Below, piece by piece: positions 37,848 through 47,501 of a DNA stretch of 64,000 nucleotides; the first letter of the stretch is position 1, and the number at the start of each line of letters is the position of its first letter. A model generated the notes under the pieces. The model saw only the letters and a list, made by a program, of their open reading frames with translations. It did no database searches and was not told the origin of the DNA. The position numbers and the translations under genes are program-made. Location of the stretch: assembly GCA_021603905.1 (NCBI GenBank), contig BQIU01000007.1, positions 1 to 64,000 of the forward strand. The letters run 5' to 3'. Origin of the DNA: Nitrospirales bacterium (GTDB lineage: Bacteria; Nitrospirota; Nitrospiria; Nitrospirales; UBA8639).

Positions 37848-38879
37848 ATGAAACATGTATTAGTGACAGGAGGGGCTGGGTTTATAGGGAGTCATCTTGT
37901 TGAGCGACTCGTTCAGGACGGTCATCGGGTTCGCGTTCTCGACAACCTCTCTACTGGACGCCGTGAAAATTTAGAGCATGTGAAAAAATTGATAACCAGT
38001 GTTGGGCAGATAGATCTGCAAGAGGGTGATGTAACAGATCTAAATGACGTGACTCAAGCACTGGATGGAATAGATTGGGTGTTTCACCTTGCCGCATTAG
38101 CAGACATTGTTCCATCTATTGTCAATCCTATGGCTTATTACCAAGCCAATGTATCCGGGACGGCCATGCTTGTGGAAGGTGCCAGAAATGCCGGGGTCAA
38201 ACGATTTATCTACACGGCCTCTTCTTCATGTTATGGCATTCCAGATGTCTATCCCACACCGGAAATGTCCGTCATTCAGCCACAATACCCTTATGCCCTC
38301 ACAAAATATCTTGGCGAACAATTGGTGATGCATTGGGCTCAAACATATGGACTACCTGTGGTCTCGCTTCGCCTCTTCAATGTATATGGTCCTCGTGCAA
38401 GAACTGCCGGGACCTATGGCGCGGTGTTTGGTGTGTTTCTGGCTCAGAAACTCCAACGGAAGCCCTACACCGTTATTGGGGATGGTTTGCAAACTCGTGA
38501 CTTTACGTTTGTGACGGATGTCGTTAATGCCTTTGTGAAAGCTGCAGAATCTGATTATGCCGGAGAAGTATTTAATGTTGGATCGGGTGGCACCTATAGC
38601 ATTAATCGTTTGGTCGAGTTACTTGGCGGAACGACCATCTCTATTCCCAAGCGACCCGGTGAGCCGGATTGCACATTTGCGGATATTCAGAAAGCAAGAG
38701 ACAAGCTAGGATGGTCACCGAAAGTCACGTTTGAAGAGGGTGTCAGCATGATGCTCCAGCACATTCATTCATGGGAAGAGGCTCCGGTGTGGAATCCCAT
38801 TTCCATTGCCAAAGCTTCGGCCGATTGGTTTCGGTATCTGGGTCGAGAAACAAGTAAACGGGAGAGGTGTGAAGTCTAG
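37848..38879 (+). CDS. NAD-dependent epimerase (GalE/WbpP-like extended SDR)
   Basis: KHVLVTGGAGFIGSHLVERLVQDGHRVRVLDNLSTGRRENL; YALTK; ORF opens at 37815. Confidence 0.9.
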   Translation: MKHVLVTGGAGFIGSHLVERLVQDGHRVRVLDNLSTGRRENLEHVKKLITSVGQIDLQEGDVTDLNDVTQALDGIDWVFHLAALADIVPSIVNPMAYYQANVSGTAMLVEGARNAGVKRFIYTASSSCYGIPDVYPTPEMSVIQPQYPYALTKYLGEQLVMHWAQTYGLPVVSLRLFNVYGPRARTAGTYGAVFGVFLAQKLQRKPYTVIGDGLQTRDFTFVTDVVNAFVKAAESDYAGEVFNVGSGGTYSINRLVELLGGTTISIPKRPGEPDCTFADIQKARDKLGWSPKVTFEEGVSMMLQHIHSWEEAPVWNPISIAKASADWFRYLGRETSKRERCEV

Positions 38880-38881
38880 TT

Positions 38882-40417
38882 ATGGCGAGTGTGGCCATTC
38901 TGAAAAAAACGCAGTCCCTTGAAGATTTAGAATTGCTCCTTCGAGACGCTCGTGCTCAAGGAAAGACCATCGTACACTGCCATGGCGTCTTTGACTTACT
39001 CCATGTCGGGCATATTCGACATATAGAAGAAGCAAAAGCATTAGGGGATGTGCTGATTGTGACGGTGACTCCCGACCGCTATGTGAACAAAGGCCCTCAT
39101 CGTCCAGCATTTCAGCAAGATCTTCGCGTGGAAGGCATCGCGGCTTTAGATGCAGTGGATTATGTTGCAATCAATCGTTGGGAGACAGCAGAGAATGCAA
39201 TCAAAGCTTTGAAACCCGATATTTATGTGAAGGGGCCGGATTATAGTCAGGGACGGCCAGACTTAACCGGTGGGCTGGCAAGAGAAGAGTCTGCTGTACA
39301 ATCAGTCGGCGGGCGCCTTGAAACGACGAATGATGTGCAATTTAGCTCCACGAGTTTACTCAACCGTTATGTACCATTATTTCCATCTGACTTAAATGGG
39401 TGGCTAACGAAGTTTCGAGAAAAGTATACCGCTGGAGACATCATCGAATATCTAGAACGTTTGCGTTCTCTTCGCGTTCTTGTGATTGGAGAAGCGATCA
39501 TCGATGAGTATGTATATTGCCAGGCGCTGGGGAAATCTTCAAAAGAACCTATTTTGGCCATGCAGTATATTTCAAAAGAAAAACAGCTCGGAGGAAGTTT
39601 AGCCATTGCGAATCATTTGGCAAGTTTCTGTGATCAAGTTGAACTCGTAACTTCGTTAGGAACGATTCAGCCACATGAAAAATACATTCGGCAGAATCTG
39701 AAGTCGAATATCATTCCAAGCTTCGTCTTTAAGTCTGGCTCTCCCACCATCGTCAAGCGTCGGTTTATCGAGGAATATCAATTTGCCAAACTCCTAGAAG
39801 TATATGAAATGAATGATGCGGCTTTGACCCAACGTGAAGATGACGAATTGTGTGGGACGCTTGCAACCAAGCTGGTAAATTGTGATGTGGCTATCGTGGC
39901 AGACTTTGGGCATGGGTTGTTGTCACCATCTGCCGTTCAACTCGCAGGAAAACAAGCTCCATTCTTAGCCGTGAATACACAGGTCAATGCGGCAAATGTG
40001 GGATTTCACACCATATCCAAATATAACAGGGCAGACTATATCTCTATACAAGAAAAAGAAATTCGTATGGATCAACGAGATGCTCGTGGAGATCTAAAAC
40101 CAATGATTGAAGGTCTCTCGAAAGATCTCAATTGCCCATCTGTCATGGTGACACAAGGGAAAAAGGGCACCATGTTATATCACCAAGATGATGGATACTT
40201 TGAGAGTCCGTCGTTGGCCGTAAAGGTTGTAGACCGAATTGGGGCTGGCGATGCCTTGTTTGCATTAACAGCACCGTGTGTGGCCACAGGTGTTCCTTCG
40301 GATGCCGTTGGATTGATCGGGAATTTGGCAGGAGCGCAAGCGGCGATGATTGTGGGTAATAGTGCTTCACTTGATCGAGTGCAATTAGTACGGAGTATTG
40401 AGTCACTTTTAAAATGA
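38882..40417 (+). CDS. Bifunctional cytidylyltransferase-fold nucleotidyltransferase + PfkB-family sugar kinase (HldE-like, reversed domain order)
   Basis: N-term KTIVHCHGVFDLLHVGHIRHIEEAKALGDVLIVTVTPDRYVNKGP; C-term PfkB signature VVDRIGAGDALFALTAPCVATG. Confidence 0.88.
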   Translation: MASVAILKKTQSLEDLELLLRDARAQGKTIVHCHGVFDLLHVGHIRHIEEAKALGDVLIVTVTPDRYVNKGPHRPAFQQDLRVEGIAALDAVDYVAINRWETAENAIKALKPDIYVKGPDYSQGRPDLTGGLAREESAVQSVGGRLETTNDVQFSSTSLLNRYVPLFPSDLNGWLTKFREKYTAGDIIEYLERLRSLRVLVIGEAIIDEYVYCQALGKSSKEPILAMQYISKEKQLGGSLAIANHLASFCDQVELVTSLGTIQPHEKYIRQNLKSNIIPSFVFKSGSPTIVKRRFIEEYQFAKLLEVYEMNDAALTQREDDELCGTLATKLVNCDVAIVADFGHGLLSPSAVQLAGKQAPFLAVNTQVNAANVGFHTISKYNRADYISIQEKEIRMDQRDARGDLKPMIEGLSKDLNCPSVMVTQGKKGTMLYHQDDGYFESPSLAVKVVDRIGAGDALFALTAPCVATGVPSDAVGLIGNLAGAQAAMIVGNSASLDRVQLVRSIESLLK

Positions 40418-40528
40418 AAAATGCAAAGTGCCAATTGAAAAATGAAGTACATGAAAAAGGAATAGTTTTTCATAACTGTAATTTCTTACTTTTCACTTAG
40501 AAACTTACAATTCTCAAGGTGGAACGAG

Positions 40529-41533
40529 ATGTCTGAACAGGCCAAAAAACAAATTCTTGTCACTGGGGGTGCCGGGTATGTGGGGGCCGCGTTAGTCCCA
40601 CAATTATTGAGGGAGGGCTATCGAGTAAAAGTGTTAGACCTTTATCTATATGGTGGTTCGGCCCTCGAGGGAGTTCGTGGACATAAGAATCTAGAGGAAA
40701 TTCAAGGCGATATACGAAGCATGCCACTGCTTGAGCAGACGGTTCCAGGTTGCGATGGGATTATTCATTTAGCATGCATTTCTAATGATCCTAGTTTTGA
40801 ACTGAATCCATTATTGGGACGATCAATTAATTACGATGCATTTTCAGGATTAGTTGATTGCGCGAGAGAATGTGGAGTTCGACGTTTTATCTATGCTTCG
40901 TCATCTTCGGTGTACGGTGTGAAAGAAGATGAGAACGTGACAGAAGATCTCACACTTGACCCTTTGACAGATTACTCAAAATACAAGGCGTTGTGTGAAG
41001 AGGTACTCCTGAGAAAACAGGGGCCAGGGTTCGAAGTAGTGATAATTCGTCCTGCTACGGTCTGTGGATACTCCCCTCGTCTCCGGCTAGATCTCACGGT
41101 GAATATTCTGACGAACCACGCTGTCAATCATCGAAAGATTACCGTGTTCGGTGGGAAACAGAAAAGGCCAAACATTCATATCCAAGATATGGTTGAGGTG
41201 TATACGCAATCGTTGAACTGGGCAACAGAGAAAGTCGATGGTCAGATTTTCAATGCTGGATATCACAATCATTGTGTATCAGATATTGCCGATATGGTGA
41301 AGGCGACAGTTGGACCAGATGTCGATATTGTTCACACAACGACAGATGACCATCGTTCGTATCATATTTCCTCAGAAAAAATTTCACGCGTTCTAGGGTT
41401 CACCCCGAAACATTCAGTTAACGATGCGATTGGCGACTTAATGACGGCATTTCAGGATGGGAAGATCCCCAATTCCTTTGAGGACAGTCGGTATTTCAAT
41501 ATTAAACGTATGAAAGAAGTCGAACTTGTCTAA
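40529..41533 (+). CDS. NAD-dependent epimerase/dehydratase (extended SDR)
   Basis: KQILVTGGAGYVGAALVPQLLREGYRVKVLDLYLYGG; YSKYK. Confidence 0.9.
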   Translation: MSEQAKKQILVTGGAGYVGAALVPQLLREGYRVKVLDLYLYGGSALEGVRGHKNLEEIQGDIRSMPLLEQTVPGCDGIIHLACISNDPSFELNPLLGRSINYDAFSGLVDCARECGVRRFIYASSSSVYGVKEDENVTEDLTLDPLTDYSKYKALCEEVLLRKQGPGFEVVIIRPATVCGYSPRLRLDLTVNILTNHAVNHRKITVFGGKQKRPNIHIQDMVEVYTQSLNWATEKVDGQIFNAGYHNHCVSDIADMVKATVGPDVDIVHTTTDDHRSYHISSEKISRVLGFTPKHSVNDAIGDLMTAFQDGKIPNSFEDSRYFNIKRMKEVELV

Positions 41534-42608
41534 AACGAGAATTCAGACTCCCATATTTAAGCATAAATCGGTGGCTACTCCAAATCGAATACAGGGGACA
41601 GATGAATCACTGACCTCGAATCGTCTCCAACAATTGTACTGTGAAATGCTTCGAATCCGTATGGTTGAAGAGCGCATTGCAGAATTATATGGGGAAAAGA
41701 AAATGCGGTGCCCCGTGCATTTGTGTATCGGACAAGAAGCCATTCCTGTTGGAGTCAGTGCAATATTGCATCGAGATGATGTTGTATTAAGCGGACATCG
41801 GTCGCATGGTCACTACCTTGCCAAGGGTGGGAATCTCAATCGGATGTTAGCTGAGATCTATGGCAAGGAAGGTGGATGCGCCAAAGGTAAGGGAGGATCC
41901 ATGCATTTGGTGGATCGTACTGCAGGGTTTTTGGGTGCGACACCCATTGTGGCAAGTTCAATTCCTATTGCTGTTGGTGCGGCTTTTGGTGCCAAGTTAC
42001 AAGGACTGAACCTAGTTACCGTGGTGTATTTTGGCGAGGGAGCGACTGAAGAAGGAACATTTCACGAGAGCGTAAATTTTGCCGTACTCAAGAACCTTCC
42101 TATCGTGTTTGTCTGTGAAAATAATTTGTACTCAGTCTACTCCCCCCTTTCCGTTCGGCAACCGAACGTACGTGATATTGTGGCGCTTGCCGAATCCCAT
42201 GGATGCGAGGGCAAGCGGATTGACGGTAATGATATTCGCGTCATGTATGAATCGTCTTCGCAGGCTGTGTATAAAGCAAGGAACAATGGTGGGCCAACGT
42301 TCCTTGAATGTGAGACGTATCGGTGGAGAGAACATTGTGGGCCAAATTTTGATAATGACTTAGGTTATCGTGCACCGTCAGAATTTGAAGAATGGAAAGC
42401 AACATGTCCCCTCGAAAAAACAAAAACGTACTTGTCTCAGCTCGATGCATGGAGTTTGTCTTGGCATCAAGACCAGGTCGAGCGCCTCTCCTCAGAGATT
42501 GAATCGGCTGTACGGTTTGCTGAGAAGAGTCCGCTTCCATCAAAAGACCAGTTATTTCAACATGTGTTTGCTATCCCGTCTTTAGCATCGGAAGAACAAG
42601 CCGCATGA
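41526..42608 (+). CDS. TPP-dependent dehydrogenase E1 alpha subunit-like (pyruvate/acetoin dehydrogenase family)
   Basis: EMLRIRMVEERIAELYGEKKMRCPVHLCIGQEAIPVGVSAIL...SGHRSHGHYLAKGG...KGKGGSMHL...VVYFGEGATEEGTFHESVNFAVLKNLPIVFVCENNLY. Confidence 0.92.
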   Translation: MSKTRIQTPIFKHKSVATPNRIQGTDESLTSNRLQQLYCEMLRIRMVEERIAELYGEKKMRCPVHLCIGQEAIPVGVSAILHRDDVVLSGHRSHGHYLAKGGNLNRMLAEIYGKEGGCAKGKGGSMHLVDRTAGFLGATPIVASSIPIAVGAAFGAKLQGLNLVTVVYFGEGATEEGTFHESVNFAVLKNLPIVFVCENNLYSVYSPLSVRQPNVRDIVALAESHGCEGKRIDGNDIRVMYESSSQAVYKARNNGGPTFLECETYRWREHCGPNFDNDLGYRAPSEFEEWKATCPLEKTKTYLSQLDAWSLSWHQDQVERLSSEIESAVRFAEKSPLPSKDQLFQHVFAIPSLASEEQAA

Positions 42609-43663
42609 CTAGACAACTAACGTACGTTGAAGCCATTCGAGAAGCCTTAGACCTCTGCTTAGCCCATGATCCGAATGTGTATGTGATGGGGCTGGGTGTG
42701 CCCGACCCTAAAGGGATTTTCGGAAGTACTCGTGGACTACAAGAGCTGTATGGTGAAAATCGAGTCATGGATATGCCGACATCAGAAAATGGGATGACCG
42801 GTGTTGCACTGGGTTCATCACTCATGGGTATGAAGCCTGTTCTCACTCATCAACGAATGGACTTTGCCTTGTTAGCTATTGAACAAATGGTGAATCAGGC
42901 GGCGAATTGGCATTACATGTTTGGCGGTCAGCACAGCGTTCCGTTGGTCATCCGACTCATGATTGGCAGGGGGTGGGGACAGGGGCCTCAACATTCCCAA
43001 AGCTTACAAGCGTGGTTTGCGCACATTCCTGGTCTCAAAGTGGTGATGCCCACGACGGCCTATGATGCAAAGGGATTGCTTATCGCGAGTATTGAAGATC
43101 CGAACCCAGTGGTGTTTCTTGAACACCGTTGGCTTCATGAGGCGATTGATCATGTGCCGGACGGACTCTACCGTGTTCCGTTTGGAACAAGTCGAATTCT
43201 CAGAAAAGGCGCTGATGTGACGATCGTCGCAACATCCTACATGGCGCTTGAAGCCATACGGGCGGCAGATATGTTAGCTGAGGATGGGATCGAAGCTGAA
43301 ATTATAGACGTTCGGAGTTTACGTCCATTAGATGATTCCCTCATCCTTGAATCCGTTCGCAAGACAGGACGTCTCATAGTGGCAGATACCGGATGGACCT
43401 CATTTGGTGTCTCGGCTGAGATCGTTTCGCTCATTGTTGAAAAAGCTTTCCACGAACTTCAATGTCCGCCTAAGCGAATCGGTTTGCCTGATTGTCCGAC
43501 TCCAACTTCTCACGCATTAACAGAGCATTATTATCCCCGAGCCATTCACATCATGAATGCGGCACGTTCCTTAATGAATAAGCAGGAAATATCAGAAATG
43601 GATTTGGGTGGTTCTCATCATCCCCTTGATGTACCAGACCACAGCTTTGTTGGTCCATTTTAG
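42605..43663 (+). CDS. TPP-dependent dehydrogenase E1 beta subunit-like
   Basis: LTYVEAIREALDLCLAHDPNVYVMGLGVPDPKGIFGSTRGL...MPTSENGMTGVALGSSLMGMKPVLTHQRMDFALLAIEQMVNQAANWHYMFGG. Confidence 0.92.
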   Translation: MTRQLTYVEAIREALDLCLAHDPNVYVMGLGVPDPKGIFGSTRGLQELYGENRVMDMPTSENGMTGVALGSSLMGMKPVLTHQRMDFALLAIEQMVNQAANWHYMFGGQHSVPLVIRLMIGRGWGQGPQHSQSLQAWFAHIPGLKVVMPTTAYDAKGLLIASIEDPNPVVFLEHRWLHEAIDHVPDGLYRVPFGTSRILRKGADVTIVATSYMALEAIRAADMLAEDGIEAEIIDVRSLRPLDDSLILESVRKTGRLIVADTGWTSFGVSAEIVSLIVEKAFHELQCPPKRIGLPDCPTPTSHALTEHYYPRAIHIMNAARSLMNKQEISEMDLGGSHHPLDVPDHSFVGPF

Positions 43664-43674
43664 GAAAGGTTTTT

Positions 43675-44706
43675 ATGGATAAGGGACAACTGAAAAAAGA
43701 TGTGAGTGATCACCCTCTGCGAACGATAGCGGTCATTGGGAGTAATTCTTTTTCAGGAAGTGACTTTATTGATCTGCTGTTAGAAGATCCTCGCAACAGG
43801 GTGTTAGGTGTGAGCCGATCTGCAGAGAAAAGTGCCACATTTCTTCCATACAAACGACATGATCGATTCAAGTTTACCTTTCATCAGATGGACCTGAATA
43901 AAGATAGTCATCGGATTATTCGACTTTTTGATTCGATGAAGCCGGATTATATCGTGAATTTTGCCGCACAAAGTGAGGTCGCACCAAGTTGGCAGCATCC
44001 AGAACAATGGTTTCAAACCAATGCTGTAGCGCTTGCCAAGCTCACTAATGCACTCAAAGAACGTGAATATCTGAAGCGATATGTCCATATTTCGTCTCCA
44101 GAAGTGTACGGGACTTGTGAGGGCCGTGTGACAGAATATGCTCCTCTCAATCCTAGTACACCGTATGCAGCTTCGAAGGCAGCAGGCGATCTTTATCTTT
44201 TTACATTAGTGAAAAACTACAACTTCCCACTTGTCATGATTCGGGCCACCAATGTGTATGGCGCCTATCAACAGCTTTTCAAGATTATTCCCAGAACAAT
44301 TATTTCGTTAAAGATGGGAAGGAAAATTCACTTACATGGGGGTGGGCAGGCTGTGAAGTCCTATATTCACATTCGCGACGTATCGCGAGGCGAGTTGTTG
44401 GCTATGGAACAAGGTCAGCTTGGAAAGATTTATCACTTTTCCCCTAAACGTGGGATTGCGGTGAAAGATGTTGTTCAACAATTGTGTCACATATTCGGGA
44501 AAGACCTTTCGCAATCCACGGTTACTGTTGAAGAACGATTGGGCCAGGACGCCGCGTATGAAATCGACTCAAGCCGAAGTCGTGAAGAACTGGGATGGTC
44601 TCCACAGATTACATTCGATGAAGGCTTAAGGCAAACAGCAAGCTGGATAAAAAAGAACTGGCAGATTATTTCCAATAGTTCCTTGGAATATCAGCATGCG
44701 GCCTAA
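43675..44706 (+). CDS. NAD-dependent sugar-nucleotide dehydratase/epimerase (extended SDR)
   Basis: RTIAVIGSNSFSGSDFIDLLL; HISSPEVYGTCEGRVTEYAPLNPSTPYAASKAAGDLY. Confidence 0.88.
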   Translation: MDKGQLKKDVSDHPLRTIAVIGSNSFSGSDFIDLLLEDPRNRVLGVSRSAEKSATFLPYKRHDRFKFTFHQMDLNKDSHRIIRLFDSMKPDYIVNFAAQSEVAPSWQHPEQWFQTNAVALAKLTNALKEREYLKRYVHISSPEVYGTCEGRVTEYAPLNPSTPYAASKAAGDLYLFTLVKNYNFPLVMIRATNVYGAYQQLFKIIPRTIISLKMGRKIHLHGGGQAVKSYIHIRDVSRGELLAMEQGQLGKIYHFSPKRGIAVKDVVQQLCHIFGKDLSQSTVTVEERLGQDAAYEIDSSRSREELGWSPQITFDEGLRQTASWIKKNWQIISNSSLEYQHAA

Positions 44707-44755
44707 GCCATCCTTATCGACTATCGACAAGGATTCGAGGAGTAGAGGGTAAGCA

Positions 44756-46519
44756 ATGAAACTTTCGGACTATGTGGCAAACTTTCTAGCAAATGAAGGC
44801 GTGAAGCATGTGTTTTTAATCTCAGGTGGTGCAGCAGTGCATCTTGTCGATTCAATTGCAAGACATCCTTCGCTGACCTATGTCTGCACGCAACATGAAC
44901 AGGCTGCAGCAATGGCTGCCGATGGGTATGCGAGGGCCCGCGGTAATCTCGGGGTTGCACTGACGACAAGTGGGCCAGGTGCAACCAATTTGTTAACTGG
45001 AGTTTGTTGTTCATATTTTGATTCGATTCCGACCTTATTGTTGACAGGGCAAGTCGCACGTCATCGTATGAGAGGTGCTTCTGGCTTGAGGCAAAAAGGA
45101 TTTCAAGAAACAGATATAGTATCTATTTTTCAACCGGTCACAAAATATGCTGTACAGGTCACTGATCCACTCCAAATTCAATATGAGTTGCAGAAAGCCG
45201 TTATTATCGCTCGTGAAGGGAGACCTGGGCCAGTCTTAGTCGACATTCCTGATGACCTTCAACGAGTGGAGATTTCTGTTGAAGACTTAGATACGTATCA
45301 CCCTGAGAATGCTTTAACTTTTGCAGGAAGTCGGAGTGAGTGGGGTAACCCGTTCAAGGAGCTATTAGTAAATTCAAAACGTCCAATTCTTATCTACGGT
45401 GCGGGTATTCGTCTGGGAAAGGCCGAGAAACAGGCACGAGATTTCGCCATCAGAATGGGCATTCCTGTCCTGCTAACTTGGGGCGGTACAGATCTTCTCT
45501 CATCCAATGATCCGATCAATGCGGGTCGGCTTGGAGTATGTGGTCCACGGGGAGGAAACTTTGCTGTTCAGAATGCGGATTTAATTATGGCAGTCGGAAC
45601 AAGATTGAACCAGATGGTGATTGGAGGTCGAGCAGATCTGTTTGCACCCAATGCGCGAAAGATCATGGTGGATATAGACCCTGAAGAGTTAGGGAAGTTT
45701 CAAGAGAATGAAGTCAAGATTGACTTAAAAATTCAGGAGTCTGCTCTGAAATTTTTTGAAACGTGTCATAACTTCAATTTGAATTGTAATAAAAATAAAT
45801 ATGACACATGGCGGTCTCGTATCAGCCAATGGAATAAGCAATATCCCATATGTCCAAATGAATATCATTTGCGTGGCAAGGATGTTGATGCCTATGTATT
45901 TTTAGCGAAGTTATCAGAGCAGCTCAAGACGAAAGACATTGTCATCACTGATGCAGGAGGAAACCTAAGTTGGACCATGCAAGCGATAGGTGTAATGGCT
46001 GAGCAGCGTGTGTTTTCTGCGTGGAATCATTCTCCGATGGGATACTCGCTTCCAGCGAGCATTGGGGCCGCTTTTTCTTCTGGAAGACGGGTGATCTGCA
46101 TTATTGGAGATGGTGGTCTGATGATGTGTCTCCAAGAATTGGCGACTGTTGTGCGCTATCAACTGCCCATAAAAATTTTTATCTTCAATAATCATGGACA
46201 TGGTATTCAAAAGCAAACCTTAAATACGTGGCTGGACTCTCGTTACGAAGCGGTTGATGAAAAAACAGGATTGTCTTTTCCTGATTTTCGGAAAATAGGG
46301 GCAGCATTTCGAATGACGACGAGCACCATTCGAAATCATCAAGAGCTGACGTCATCGATCGTCACTGTCTTAGGCGATGATGGGCCTGAGTTATGTAATG
46401 TCGAGATCTGCCCAGAACAACAAATAACACCTATGTTGAAATATGGTGCAGGTTTAGAGGATTTGGATCCTAAGATTACTTCTCACGAATTAGAAGAAAT
46501 TATGAGTGCCCGCGCATGA
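44756..46519 (+). CDS. Acetolactate synthase-like TPP-binding enzyme
   Basis: FLISGGAAVHLVDSI...CTQHEQAAAMAADGYARARGNLGVALTTSGPGATNLLTGVCCSYFDSIPTLLLTGQV...IIGDGGLMMCLQELATVVRYQLPIKIFIFNNHGHGIQ. Confidence 0.92.
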   Translation: MKLSDYVANFLANEGVKHVFLISGGAAVHLVDSIARHPSLTYVCTQHEQAAAMAADGYARARGNLGVALTTSGPGATNLLTGVCCSYFDSIPTLLLTGQVARHRMRGASGLRQKGFQETDIVSIFQPVTKYAVQVTDPLQIQYELQKAVIIAREGRPGPVLVDIPDDLQRVEISVEDLDTYHPENALTFAGSRSEWGNPFKELLVNSKRPILIYGAGIRLGKAEKQARDFAIRMGIPVLLTWGGTDLLSSNDPINAGRLGVCGPRGGNFAVQNADLIMAVGTRLNQMVIGGRADLFAPNARKIMVDIDPEELGKFQENEVKIDLKIQESALKFFETCHNFNLNCNKNKYDTWRSRISQWNKQYPICPNEYHLRGKDVDAYVFLAKLSEQLKTKDIVITDAGGNLSWTMQAIGVMAEQRVFSAWNHSPMGYSLPASIGAAFSSGRRVICIIGDGGLMMCLQELATVVRYQLPIKIFIFNNHGHGIQKQTLNTWLDSRYEAVDEKTGLSFPDFRKIGAAFRMTTSTIRNHQELTSSIVTVLGDDGPELCNVEICPEQQITPMLKYGAGLEDLDPKITSHELEEIMSARA

Positions 46520-46544
46520 GCGTAAGGAAAGGATGGGGAATGCT

Positions 46545-47501
46545 ATGAGTCAGACTGGTCATCCTATAAATGGAAGGATTCCTCCAGCGAATGGGGATGG
46601 AACGGCAGGGCGTGGGAGAGCACGGACGACTTTAGTGACTTTAGAAAGGAAAAAGGTACAACAGGAGAAAGTCGTTGCTGTCACCGCATACACCTACCCT
46701 GAGGCCCTCTTAGCAGATCGTGCCGGTGTGGATATTGTGTTGGTAGGAGATTCTCTTGGTATGACAACTCTTGGATACAAGACCACGATTGCGGTGACCA
46801 TGGAAGATATGATTTCTCATTGTCGTGGGGTGTGGCGAGCCAATAAGAAAGCTATGCAGATTGGTGATATGCCCTTCATGTCATATCAACCATCTAATAA
46901 AGTTGCTGTAAAAAATGCTGGACGGTTTTTGCAAGAAGGTGGGTGTGATGCGGTTAAAATTGAAGGTGCGATGCTCGATCGAGTGAAAGCCATTGCTGAT
47001 GCAGGAATCGTCGTCATGAGTCATCTTGGGCTGACTCCACAGTCGCGCGCACTACTTGGTGGGTATCGAGTTCAGGGAAAGACAAAATCAGATGTCGATA
47101 AAATTTTAGAGCAGGCTTTAGCCCTTCAAGAATCAGGGTGTCGTCTGTTGCTACTCGAAGCGGTTCCCAGAGAGTCAGCTGGGTATATTTCAGCCAATCT
47201 TGATATTCCAGTGTACGGTATTGGAGCAGGGGAGATGGTGGATGGGCAGTTAGTGATCCTGCATGACTTGATCGGAATGTTTTTTGAATTTAAATCAAAG
47301 TTTGTTAAGCGATATTGTGAAGCTGGAAAGCTCATTGAAGAGTCATTATTACAGTATGCAGATGAGGTTCGGAATGGAGAGTTTCCAGGACGCGAAAATT
47401 GTTATGAAATTAAAGATGGAGAATTAGAAAAACTCTTGGCAGACCCTAAATGGAAATATGTCACTGAAGATAAAGGTTCCTTACTTCCACATGCTTGTTA
47501 A
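46545..47501 (+). CDS. panB: 3-methyl-2-oxobutanoate hydroxymethyltransferase family protein (PanB)
   Basis: VVAVTAYTYPEALLADRAGVDIVLVGDSLGMTTLGYKTTIAVTMEDMISHCRGV...GDMPFMSYQ...GGCDAVKIEG...VMSHLGLTPQS. ORF opens at 46506. Confidence 0.87.
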   Translation: MSQTGHPINGRIPPANGDGTAGRGRARTTLVTLERKKVQQEKVVAVTAYTYPEALLADRAGVDIVLVGDSLGMTTLGYKTTIAVTMEDMISHCRGVWRANKKAMQIGDMPFMSYQPSNKVAVKNAGRFLQEGGCDAVKIEGAMLDRVKAIADAGIVVMSHLGLTPQSRALLGGYRVQGKTKSDVDKILEQALALQESGCRLLLLEAVPRESAGYISANLDIPVYGIGAGEMVDGQLVILHDLIGMFFEFKSKFVKRYCEAGKLIEESLLQYADEVRNGEFPGRENCYEIKDGELEKLLADPKWKYVTEDKGSLLPHAC

